Assembly (NCBI GenBank): GCA_004835665.1
Contig: RBKR01000001.1
Coordinates: 2,418,001-2,482,000 of the forward strand
DNA: 64,000 nt
DNA from: Phoma sp. XZ068
Lineage: Eukaryota; Ascomycota; Dothideomycetes; Pleosporales; Didymellaceae
Direction of reading: 5' to 3'
Part shown: positions 55,492 to 64,000 of the stretch, piece after piece
How positions within the stretch are numbered: position 1 is the stretch's first letter
Layout of the letters: each line of letters opens with the position of its first letter
Translations under genes and position numbers: made by a program
The notes under the pieces: model-generated
Told to the model about the DNA's origin: nothing
Database searches by the model: none
What the model saw: the letters and a program-made list of their open reading frames with translations, nothing else

Positions 55492-56100
55492 GCAACAAAC
55501 GGCTGGGCTTCTGAACCGTTATCATTTCATGTCTCGGCCCTTCTCCGATAATTCATTGGCCCCCGGACTGATTGGGTATATTTAGCATTTAAGCGTGGGT
55601 CTGCATTGCATGGCGTTTTTGGGACGGAGGATATTGCCCTGAATCTGCGACTCCTTCTGCATCTGTAATCCCAGCAAATGCGAGTTTGTGAAGATCTTGC
55701 GCAAAAAGAACGTGCGTCGCACAGCTTGACAGCACACAGCACACTTTTTCAAGTACGTGAGACAAACCCGGGAAATGAGACGGCCAGACCGGTCGCGAAC
55801 CCCGAATCTGTACATTTGTGCACGGTTTTGGTGTGGGGTATACCAAGCGCCTCTGCCGTAGTGCATCCTGTGAACTCTGTATCCCCAAGATTGGCTGGCG
55901 CTTGTCGATCAACTTTCCCTTTCCCGTTGACTGCAGGCTGCTCCTTTTGGTGCTATTCGTGCCCTTAATGACCCCCGCATGCGCTATCCTTGGCTTGTCT
56001 GACTTCATATCAAGCCGTCGCCCACGCCGCCGTCGTCCTTGCCCTTGATTCGCGCTTCATTGTTTTTCACTCTTGCCTCGCGCAAGGAGAAGACTGCGCG
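55492..56100. other. Intergenic region
   Basis: About 600 bases between two plus-strand genes. Nothing recognisable beyond flanks. Confidence 0.4.
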
Positions 56101-57849
56101 ATGCACGTCGGTATGGCATCCACTGCATCTCAGAAGTCGCGAAGCAGCGAGGGGAAGGATAATTACACCGGAGAGCAGATATTCGCGGTCGACAGCCACG
56201 CCAGTAGCCAGGCCGCCAGCGAAGCGAGCGACAACTCACGGACCCTGTGGCAGAACGTCAAGAAGTACCGTAAAGTTACATATGTGACTTTCGGCCTTAC
56301 CTCAGCAATTCTTCTCTACGGCTACGACAATGTCGTCGTTGGCACGGTCTCTGCCATGCCCGTGTTTCAGTAGGTTTTCTAACCATGACGGGGATCGACG
56401 ACTCTTCCTGTGCTCCAACGGATGCTAACATGTGGGTCCAGGAAGGACTTTGGCATTCTCTACGAAGGCAAATGGATCTTGCCATCAACATGGCTCGCTC
56501 TCTGGAACGTTGCGTCTCCCCTAGGCGCAATGGGTGGCTCTGTATTCGGTGGATGGCTGCAAGATAAGATTGGACGTCGTCTTGCACTTGCCATCTCCTC
56601 TTTCCTCTCCGCCCTCGCGGTAGCCATCATGTACATTTCGTACCTCCCGGCAGACATCAATGGACGACGCGTTGCCTTCCTCATGGGCAAGTTCTTCCAA
56701 GGCGGCGCGATTGGTGCTGTCATGGCCTCATGCCAGACATACATGTCGGAGATCCTACCACCTGCGCTACGAGGCTCTGGCATGGCATTCTTCCCTGTCT
56801 TTACACTGCTTGGACAGCTCACTGGTGCGCTCGTCATCTTTGGCGCGCTTGGTTCTGATAACGGCTATGCCATTGCATTTGGATCACAATGGCCCTTCTC
56901 ATTCGTTCCTATTGTTGTGGCTTTCTTCATCCCTGAGAGTCCAACGTGGCTCGTTCGCAAACGGAGAATGGACAAGGCGCATGCTGCGCAAGCTCGACTG
57001 GACCCCGCTGGCACCGATACGAAAGTCATTGTCGCCAAGCTCCTTGCAGACATTGAGCACGAGGAGCAATCCGCTAAGGTTACATTCGCTGAGTGCTTCC
57101 ACAAGAGAAACTTCCGCCGCACATTCATTGTCATGTTCGCAAACTCTCTCCCCGCCATCTTCGGTATCCCGTTGCTTGCTAAGGCGTCCTACTTCCTTCA
57201 GCTCATCAACATGAAGGCCAACATCTCCATCATTTTTCTCATCCTTGGAATCGTCCTCGGACTTATCGCCAACTGTGTTTCAGTCTGGGTCATGGCCCGC
57301 GTTGGCCGAAGACCTTTAGTTATTGTCAGTCTAGTGATTTCGGGGTTGCTTTGGCTGTCTGCAGGTATAGCAAACTGCTTCAAAATCACACCTGCAGTCA
57401 CATGGTATGACCCCCACCCCCCTCTTTAAAATACAACCAGTCGCTAACAACCATCCAGGTGGACTGCAGTATCAATGATGCTCACCATCGTCGTAGCCGG
57501 TGTCGGCGTCTGGCCCGCATCGTTTGCCATTTCCGCCGAGACCTCGTCCCTTCAGCTCCGTGCCCGTACTCAAGGTCTCGGCTGGTGTGTCTCTGCCCTC
57601 GCGACTGCTGTCTCTGGTCTCGCATTGCCGTACGTCTTCAATCCTGATGAGGGCAACCTCAGAGGCAAAACGGGATTCACATACCTCATAACCTGTCTGG
57701 CTGGTGCTGCTGTATCCTGGTGGTTGATACCTGAGATGAAGGGCAGAAGCGTAGCGGACATTGATCGCATGTTCGAATTGAACTTGAGCGCGCGGCAGTT
57801 CAAAGGTTGGAAGAGCGAGTCTACTGAGGAGTTGACCGAGCGCACTTAG
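56101..57849 (+). CDS. MFS transporter, sugar-porter family
   Basis: Predicted plasma-membrane proton-sugar symporter-type permease. Exons 56101-56369, 56442-57404 and 57459-57849 give 540 residues. After a hydrophilic N-terminus (~60 residues) about twelve membrane segments can be seen. Sugar-porter signatures: GGWLQDKIGRRLALA after segment 2, PESPTWLVRKRRMDKA before the central loop, and VMARVGRRPLVIVS after segment 8. The segment YVTFGLTSAILLYGYDNVVV is the first helix. The first intron splits FQ/KDFG, a typical place. Several fungal members transport maltose, glucosides or general hexoses; substrate cannot be told. An inner ATG (MASTASQ) four codons on is an alternative start. Confidence 0.9.
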
Positions 57850-58727
57850 GTTCTCTAATGTTTACTCTGTTCGTAACGTATGACCGAAGCTCCAATAATC
57901 AGAATCGACCAGCAGGAGGCCGCCTTTACAGCTAGTTCTATCTTGACCTGTGACAATCGTGGTTCGTGATGCTTTCGCGATCGGGTCCGCATGGCTTCGG
58001 AAGTTGTTGAATGTTGCAAGTGCTGCTTGCTAAACCTTCTCTCAGTCAGGGCAGTACATGGGCCTGACCTTGTGACCAAATTCTTCGTTGGACTGCGTAA
58101 CTCCTTATGCCCGAGTGTGCTACTCGGAAACTAGAGGCCGCCAGTTCTGCGTTGTACTTTAGGAGGCCTGTCATGTATCGTCAAGGCGCTAGGATGGGTC
58201 TGCGAGCTTTACTGAAATTATTGGGCACGATCTGAACCAGTGGAGCAGGGATGGGACAAGTGTATGGGAGATCGTCGTCGACGTTACGCTGCAATATGTT
58301 AGGTTTGCTTGTAAGCACTTCTCTGGCCGGGGAGTGACTTCCTATAACCATGCATGTTTTGACCTAGACCGAGGAAAATCCTATCCCGCTAGTGTGGTAG
58401 GTTTTCCGGACGTTGTAGAGATAAACCTAAATTATATGGTTAAAATTCCGTAGTCCTAGTCCGTATACACAAGATAGTAGAACGCCTGGATCTGTCACAG
58501 CGCAAGAAGAAGATTTGGTGCACAGGGTTGTAAGAATGTTATTAAAAATACAAATTGACCCAATTATATGGCCACGAACTGCAAGATAGTCCCCTTTATC
58601 GAAACCAACCCTGATCACACACCCAAAGTTTCTGCGCTAGCAACTGCCGTTTAAGCACGGAGCTATATCATCGTCAGCACTATTCAACACACCGCTAAAG
58701 CCTCCGCACTAACCAGAAAGCACCACC
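57850..58727. other. Intergenic region
   Basis: About 0.9 kb between converging genes. Moderately AT-rich in its second half. No coding or RNA feature is seen. Confidence 0.4.
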
Positions 58728-59301
58728 TCACAAGTTGATGTTGGGCAGTGTGATATCTGGCAAAGCAATGCTAGGGCTTACAACAGGACTCACGTTGATG
58801 TTGTTTCCATTGCCAATCTCATTTTGGCTACCAACATTGTTTCCATCGAGGTTGCCATTGAGTATGGAGTTACCATTGGCATTGCCGTTTGCATTTCCAT
58901 TGAGGTTGTCGAGGATGCCGTTTCCGCTGCCTACAGACGGGTTGGTTACGGAGCCGATGATGTTGGAGTCGCTGGGGCCGTTGGCACGCTCCTTGAGGAT
59001 AGAGATGGTGTTTGCGTTCAGTGCCTTGTTGTCGCTAACTACATCGTTGTTGTTGGCATTGTTGTTGCCAATGGAGTTACTATGTGGTGTCAGTGATGTA
59101 TTGTAGACCTTTAATCATTCATACATACTGGTTTACATTGTCATTTATGTTATCGATGAGATTGCCCTTGAGGACATTGTCACTAACGACTGAGGGGTTC
59201 GTAATCGATAAAACGGTATTCTTGAGCTGAGGTGTTGGTGCAGAAAGAACTGCGGAGGAGAAGGAAAGGAGAGAGACTGCGAGGAATGTTGAGACCTTCA
59301 T
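58728..59301 (-). CDS. Asn/Gly-rich small secreted protein
   Basis: Exons 59301-59129 and 59079-58728 (intron 59080-59128, GTATGT...TAG with a CTGAC branch) give 174 residues. A clear signal peptide (MKVSTFLAVSLLSFSSAVLS, cleavage near Ala-Pro) precedes a mature part with no Cys. Asn and Gly dominate, with NGNANGNANGNSILNGNLDG in the second exon. A motif occurs twice: SITNPSVVSDN near residue 33 and SVTNPSVGSGN near residue 100, each followed by a hydrophobic-Asp/Gly-Asn stretch. So the gene contains an internal duplication. The second exon lacks Met, so simple ORF scanning misses it. No family is recognised; candidate cell-wall protein, effector or amyloid-like protein. Confidence 0.7.
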
Positions 59302-59759
59302 TGTGAAAAATGCGAAGTATGCAAGAAGCTGGAAGTGAGCGACAGAACGAGTGTGCTGAAATGAGCGACGAGAAGAGCTGGATGATGAGGATGTTCGTGA
59401 GGTTGTGCGACATTTAAATACTTACCGCGACGGTGACGATCAACGAGCCTCAGCCAAAGTCATCCGTAGCATCCGCTCTTCCGCCTGTCAAATGCTCCCG
59501 AAGTCGCATCCGCTATTGAATACTGCAGGGTAGCGATACGAGGTATCTCTAGCAGGAGGGCTAAGATGTATCTACACATGGTGTTTTGTCGATCATCAAT
59601 GAAGACCGGGGGAGCGCGGGGAACGAGCGGAAACTACCAGGACCCAATCCTTTAGGGGCGCAGATCAGGTACGAATGCACTACAAGTCAAGACTGCGAAC
59701 GGAGCGACACGTGAGCAAACGTCACAATGTAATGTCTTGTCAGTTGTAAGTTCTATTGA

Positions 59760-60240
59760 GCTATATCGCCACACCCGAGCTGTCCAACACCTTAACAACC
59801 ACGAATCGTCCATCCACACCGGAAGTTACAGCCACAGCTTTTATGGGGCTGAACATGTACAAGCCTGAATATCCCCATTTGGTAGGGCCATTAGGAGAAT
59901 TGGGTTCTGTACCCTTGCCGGTGAGAACAATAGGCTTGGGAGCAGGGAGGTCTCAATGAGAGCTTCAGCGGTCAAGCTTCCGATCACCATATATAGTATA
60001 TCAGGGGTAAGTATTCGAAGTATGTTTAGTACCCCTACCCCCAACATACGTGGATACCCAGCCTCATTTCGGAAGAACCCATAGCGTTGGCTTAGCTTGA
60101 CAGCGGTCCGGGAGCCGTTGACGATCGGGAGATTCAACGTCGATGCATACCAGTACATCGTCAGACTCAATTCTATGTACTTATCTTCGTGGTTTTTTCT
60201 TGTCTCTAGTTCTGGAGAGCGATGCGCTGGGATCCAACAT
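59760..60240 (-). pseudogene. Probable truncated gene relic, unknown family
   Basis: A minus-strand frame reads LSLTMYWYASTLNLPIVNGS and RTAVKLSQRYGFFRNEAGYP, which looks like real protein, and is open upstream to the minisatellite without an obvious start. A second frame further on reads PIVLTGKGTEPNSPNGPTKW and MFSPIKAVAVTSGVDGRFVV before a stop. A GTATGT donor follows the first piece, so they could be two exons, but no good acceptor is obvious. No family recognised. Confidence 0.35.
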
Positions 60241-60255
60241 GGTAGCCTGCACGCG

Positions 60256-60530
60256 CAATGGCGACTGCAGCTACTACTGACTGCAGTCTTGGCACAGCGT
60301 CCGCAGTGGTGACTGCACCTTCCATTGCTTGCTCAATGCGGACTGCAGTCTTGGCGTTGCGGCCGCAGTGAGTGACTGCACTTGCTCAGTACAGACTGCA
60401 GTCTTGGCATTGCGTCCGCAATGACCACTGCACTTTCCTGTTGCAGCCCGCAATGGCCACTGCAGTCTCGGCATTGCGAACGCAGTGGGCACTGCACCTA
60501 CTCAATACATCCCAATACTGACTGCACGTG
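60256..60530. repeat. GC-rich minisatellite with CTGCAG core
   Basis: Four diverged units begin ACTGCAGTCTTGGC or ACTGCAGTCTCGGC near 60280, 60342, 60395 and 60459, spaced 53-63 bases. Each is followed by TTGCG and CCGCAGTG-type sequence, then (G/C)ACTGCAC. The extra flanking CTGCAG and CTGCAC copies suggest further worn units. Confidence 0.75.
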
Positions 60531-61814
60531 ACAGCAGGCTGTGCCAACGATAGATGTCTGGACTCAGGCCTAGAGCTCAACACGATCTGCATCGACCTGG
60601 CCAATCTTCGGAAGGCCGGATACGACATGTCAGCACTGAATGGGGCCTCAGAATAAAGGGGAGGAATAGTGAGGAAGCTTGTAGATTGGGATGTACACGA
60701 GATGGGTAAGCACTACTGTGAGAACTCCCATCGTAATATTCCAGCTTTCATTCAGCGTCAGTTCCACCTGAGCTCTTGCTTCGTCGACGTCCCTTAGCCC
60801 ACGGTTTGATTTCACCCAATCTCATGAATGGTCTCAACAAGTGCCAAAAGACGTACACAGCCTGCACAGATGATAACCTCACACTTTGAACGAGGTATTG
60901 ATGGTGGATGGAGTATGTATTCCGATTCCGACGGCAAGTTTGAGACCTTGATCGAATGACTGCCTTGCAAAGCTCATGGCTTGCGACATAATAACCTCTC
61001 TCGCCACGTACAACCTATACCCAGCTGAACACTTGCCACAACTAGGTTCTTTTTCAACTGTTGAGCTGCTGTTCTGGAGCGATTGGATGAGCACGAGCTT
61101 TCGTGGTTGACGATCGTTAGGGTTTCGCCCCGACCTTGAAGACTATGTCATCTCTTTAGATCTTGAGGATCTATGGTACGACCTTGGGCGGGTCCAGCTG
61201 AAAGCCAAGAAAAGACAAAGATCGAAAGAGCTGGATGGTTCACATGCACACCAACGGGAACAGCAGATACCATTTGAGGTAGGCTGTTCCGCTTGAACAC
61301 ATACATACAAGCCAGGGTATGTCCAGGCTCGGTGTGAAGTTGTAAGTGGCGCATCCAACGCGCTCATGATGGTTTGTGAGTTAGCATTCTGCTCTGAAAT
61401 CATGGACTACAGTGACGTGGGTGGGATCTTGGACTAGGTACTTATGTGCCACATGTTACACGCGGACGCCATGAACAGCGCACATCTCATGTTATAGGAA
61501 CGTGCTGAATCGAGCTCACCTGTCCCTCTTACTGTATATCCCACTTACGAAGTGGCACTCGATAGGCACGACACATTTGCGGAAATCCTAGGTCTTTATC
61601 GCGCCCAAAGCAATCGATTGGCCCAGTTTCACATTGAAATTTGCTCAGGCGCCTGAAGAGATAGAATGAGCATCGAGGCGCATTGGGCGAGCATGTAGCA
61701 CCTTCCGTTCCGCGTAAGTGATCAAGATGTGGTGAGCTCGCCGTCCAGCGTAGATAAATAAACTGATCCTGCACAGCAACTTGACTACAGACAATTCAAA
61801 CAACGACAGCGAAC

Positions 61815-62818
61815 ATGGCGGGACGATTCCTTACATCCGCGCTAGCCATCGCAGCACTCTTCATGCAAAGCAAAGCGCAGTGCCCGAATTCTCTAGCTAT
61901 CTACAACAAGGACCTACAAACTATGTCTGCAAACAACGGTTGGTCTTACGTTTAGTGGTATGTTGAAAATGTTGACTGACTTTGGCAGTGTGGTTTCTCG
62001 TGCCAGTGCCGAAGGCTAAAGTTCTTGAAGCACTAAAAATGGCCTTTGTGGGAAATTCCCTCTCAGGGAAGATCACATTACTGGATCTTCCTGAGAAACT
62101 GAAAACGTTCAAAGACCAGGACATGCATCCCATCCTAACAACACAAGGTTTGGGTTCAGACATACGCCAATACATCCTCCAGATCAGTGGCTCTCTACTC
62201 ACTGCCAGCACCATGGTGCCGTTTGTCAGCTACAAGAACGGCAAGACACCCCTGCTCGCCCCTCTGAATACGTACATTGGTGGGCCGGACAAGGACACTC
62301 TTGACACTCTAGGAATAGCTGGCGTTGTACCCGCTGTAGTTGCAACATTGGCAAACGGCATACCAGTACGCTTGGGCGAATTCCTTCCGGCAAAGGAAGC
62401 ATATCAGTCCGACAATAGTGGCGGCTTCTTCGCGAATTCGAAGTGGAGGACCCTCGTGTTCCCGCCCATCACCGGGCCATCAGTGTACCCAGAAGCTATC
62501 GACACAACGTTCAAGACTATGTCTGACGATCGTTTCTCTCAAAAGTTCTGGGAGGGTGTCGTGAACCAGCCATTGATCCTGAAGGGGGGTATGACTGGGA
62601 AGTGCCAACGAGTCTCCTACTTCTTCAACGAGACTCACGCTCAGGTAAAATTCCGGTTCGGCGATGTAACTTTTGGTCCTGCAGCGAGTGGAATTGGTCT
62701 GGGCCTTGTTAAAGGTGTCTTAGAAGGACGGTACACGGGTGTGAATGGTTTATCAGCTTGCGCACAAAGTGTGGGGTTCAAACCGCAAAATTGTGAGGAT
62801 CTGGCTGGAATTGCATAA
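61815..62818 (+). CDS. Secreted protein, possible acetoacetate-decarboxylase-like fold
   Basis: Exons 61815-61938 and 61989-62818 give 317 residues; intron 61939-61988 has a GTTGGT donor and CTGAC branch. A signal peptide (MAGRFLTSALAIAALFMQSK) is followed by CPNS. Four mature cysteines (CPN, KCQ, ACA, NCE) could form two disulfides. Text such as VWFLVPVPKAKVLEALK, HPILTTQGLGSDIRQYILQI and VPFVSYKNGKTPLLAPLNTY then IGG recalls a fungal secreted family that I associate with acetoacetate-decarboxylase-like folds. That link is from memory and weak. No catalytic Lys can be assigned. Confidence 0.7.
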
Positions 62819-63279
62819 GATCGTACGCAGCTGCACTCAATACTACGCATTTTCCTGATGTTGCCACATTGAAGTAAGTGAGGAGAGAAGACGTCAATGT
62901 TCCTATGTTGGGCCGCCTCGCTGCCTAGTTTGAATCGAGCCGTCTCTTCGAAATCTTTCTACACCTTCCGTACCCCTCAGTAACCTATAATGTCATGAAT
63001 TTGGTGTGAGTTTCTATGTATAGCGACAAGACTTGTGGGCGATGTGGCTGCTGCTGCATGGCTGCGGTTGCCCCACAGTTATCAGCCACACACGGCCGGA
63101 GCTGTGCTCCTGATTAGACCTCCCAGCCCCACGCTGCATACAAGGTACGAACCTCACGTAGCTGTGCCACAAACAATGTATCCACCACCGGACTATCGTA
63201 CGAATTACACATAATACCATGGTTTGGTGTATATCTTTCTAACTCGCAGGCCTCACTACATTCACCAAAACTAGGAACA
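62819..63279. other. Intergenic region
   Basis: About 460 bases between two plus-strand genes. No feature seen. Confidence 0.4.
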
Positions 63280-64000
63280 ATGATGCTCCCTTTAGGTCGT
63301 CAGATACGCTTGCTCAATCTTCTCCCAGGTGACTGGGATGACCGCATTCGATGTACAATCCAAATCGTCAGCTTAGACAACGACCTAGGATACGAGGCCA
63401 TTTCCTACGTCTGGGGCGAGCTCCCAGAAGAGATGGACATTGAAGTCGACGGACGTATCGTCTCGATCACATGGAACCTCTACGCTGGGCTGCGACGTCT
63501 TCGATACCCTAATCGAATGCGAACTTTGTGGATCGACCAGCTTTGTATTAATCAGTGGGATAATAAAGAGAAAGCAGTTCAGGTGGCGTTGATGAGGGAT
63601 ATATATGGAGGGTGCTCGCAGTGTGTCATTTGGATGGGTGAGATTGAGAGGGAGGGAGGAGATGTATCGCGCTATGATGCGGAGCACGTGTTTGACTTTC
63701 TTCAGAAAGTCGCTGCGGTCGAACATGCACCGATCGAAGGGTTACCTACCCTCTTCCTGGACACGCGCGAGGGTGAAGCTGCTCGAAAAGCTTTCGCTGC
63801 CTTTGCTATGTATGGCAATGCGTGGTGGTCGCGAATCTGGACTGTCCAAGAAGCCATTATCCCGCATTCTGCAGAGCTGATTTGGGGTCCTCTCAGCATA
63901 CGACGAGAGGTTGTTCTCGATGCAGCGCGCAACATTCGCAAAATCCACCAGCCAGATCTCTTTTCGCAGGAGTTTGTGGAACGGCGGTTCGAGCATTTGG
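63280..64000 (+). CDS. HET-domain protein, 3' end outside the window
   Basis: Open frame from ATG 63280 to the window edge (240 codons, no stop). It starts MMLPLGRQIRLLNLLPGDWD, then the HET signature YEAISYVWGELPEEMDIEVD, TLWIDQLCINQWDNKEKAVQ VALM-type motif, and WWSRIWTVQEAI. These are the three classic HET blocks in order, with the usual Asp-Gln in the second. The domain starts almost at residue 1, so this is the N-terminal-HET layout common in Pezizomycotina, usually 500-800 residues. The C-terminal region cannot be seen. Second HET gene within 10 kb. Confidence 0.88.
   Translation, partial: MMLPLGRQIRLLNLLPGDWDDRIRCTIQIVSLDNDLGYEAISYVWGELPEEMDIEVDGRIVSITWNLYAGLRRLRYPNRMRTLWIDQLCINQWDNKEKAVQVALMRDIYGGCSQCVIWMGEIEREGGDVSRYDAEHVFDFLQKVAAVEHAPIEGLPTLFLDTREGEAARKAFAAFAMYGNAWWSRIWTVQEAIIPHSAELIWGPLSIRREVVLDAARNIRKIHQPDLFSQEFVERRFEHL

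Larger units (their letters stand above)
59302..61814. other. Gene-poor stretch with relic and minisatellite
   Basis: About 2.5 kb. It holds a probable gene relic (59760-60250, minus), a minisatellite (60256-60530), and short protein-like frames, for example on the plus strand at about 60550-60655 (LELNTICIDLANLRKAGYDM) and minus at 61150-61350. None forms a complete gene model that I can support. Confidence 0.5.

Noticed and set aside
60256..60530. CRISPR-like array
   Set aside because: Units are diverged, contiguous and eukaryotic minisatellite-like; no fixed repeat-spacer pattern.

Overview
This window is nuclear DNA of a filamentous ascomycete. Nearly every gene is split by introns of about 46-100 bases with GT...AG ends and CTAAC/CTGAC-like branch sites. 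The gene set (velvet protein, HET-domain genes, ERG1, Kar3-type kinesin, CysA-type O-acetyltransferase, acuF-type zinc-finger/ankyrin protein, StuA-like APSES domain) fits Pezizomycotina; a Dothideomycete such as a Pleosporales species is my best guess, not proven. Gene models below were spliced by hand from the sequence, so exon ends are predictions checked by reading frame and family conservation.

Layout. 0.3-1.2 kb: Bin3-type RNA methyltransferase (-). 3.7-5.2 kb: VelC-like velvet regulator (+). 5.7-7.7 kb: CTP synthase (+), which needs a 10-base exon and an AT-AC intron. 8.1-8.2 kb: intron-containing tRNA-Phe (-). 8.5-9.7 kb: Loa1/Vps66-like acyltransferase (-). 10.5-12.3 kb: Psr1/FCP1-like phosphatase (-). 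14.6-15.9 kb: SDS22 (+). 16.5-19.7 kb: kinesin-14 (+). 20.1-20.7 kb: possible secreted protein (+). 20.9-21.7 kb: Nudix ADP-ribose pyrophosphatase (-). 24.1-25.6 kb: single-pass membrane protein (+). 26.4-28.0 kb: squalene epoxidase (+).

29-41 kb is the accessory-looking part. Two TA-rich, RIP-like blocks (about 29.2-29.6 and 34.9-35.1 kb) bracket a divergent pair: a chimeric gene joining a StuA-like APSES DNA-binding domain to an acuF-type C2H2 and ankyrin-repeat protein (-), and a DUF7580-like protein with a hydrophobic N-terminus (+). Then come a secreted flavin amine/L-amino-acid oxidase (+), a glutathione S-transferase (+), two tandem paralogous small proteins (+) and the mitochondrial phosphate carrier (-).

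43-57.9 kb returns to housekeeping genes: RRM-Pumilio protein (-), YL1/Swc2 subunit of SWR1 (+), a five-exon-type HET-domain gene (actually four exons, -), CysA-like O-acetyltransferase (+) and an MFS sugar-type transporter (+). 58.7-64 kb is gene-poor: an Asn/Gly-rich secreted protein (-), a GC-rich minisatellite next to a probable gene relic, a secreted protein with a possible acetoacetate-decarboxylase-like fold (+), and a second HET gene running off the end (+).

The most unusual items are the APSES-acuF-ankyrin chimera with its divergent partner, and the AT-AC intron in CTP synthase.
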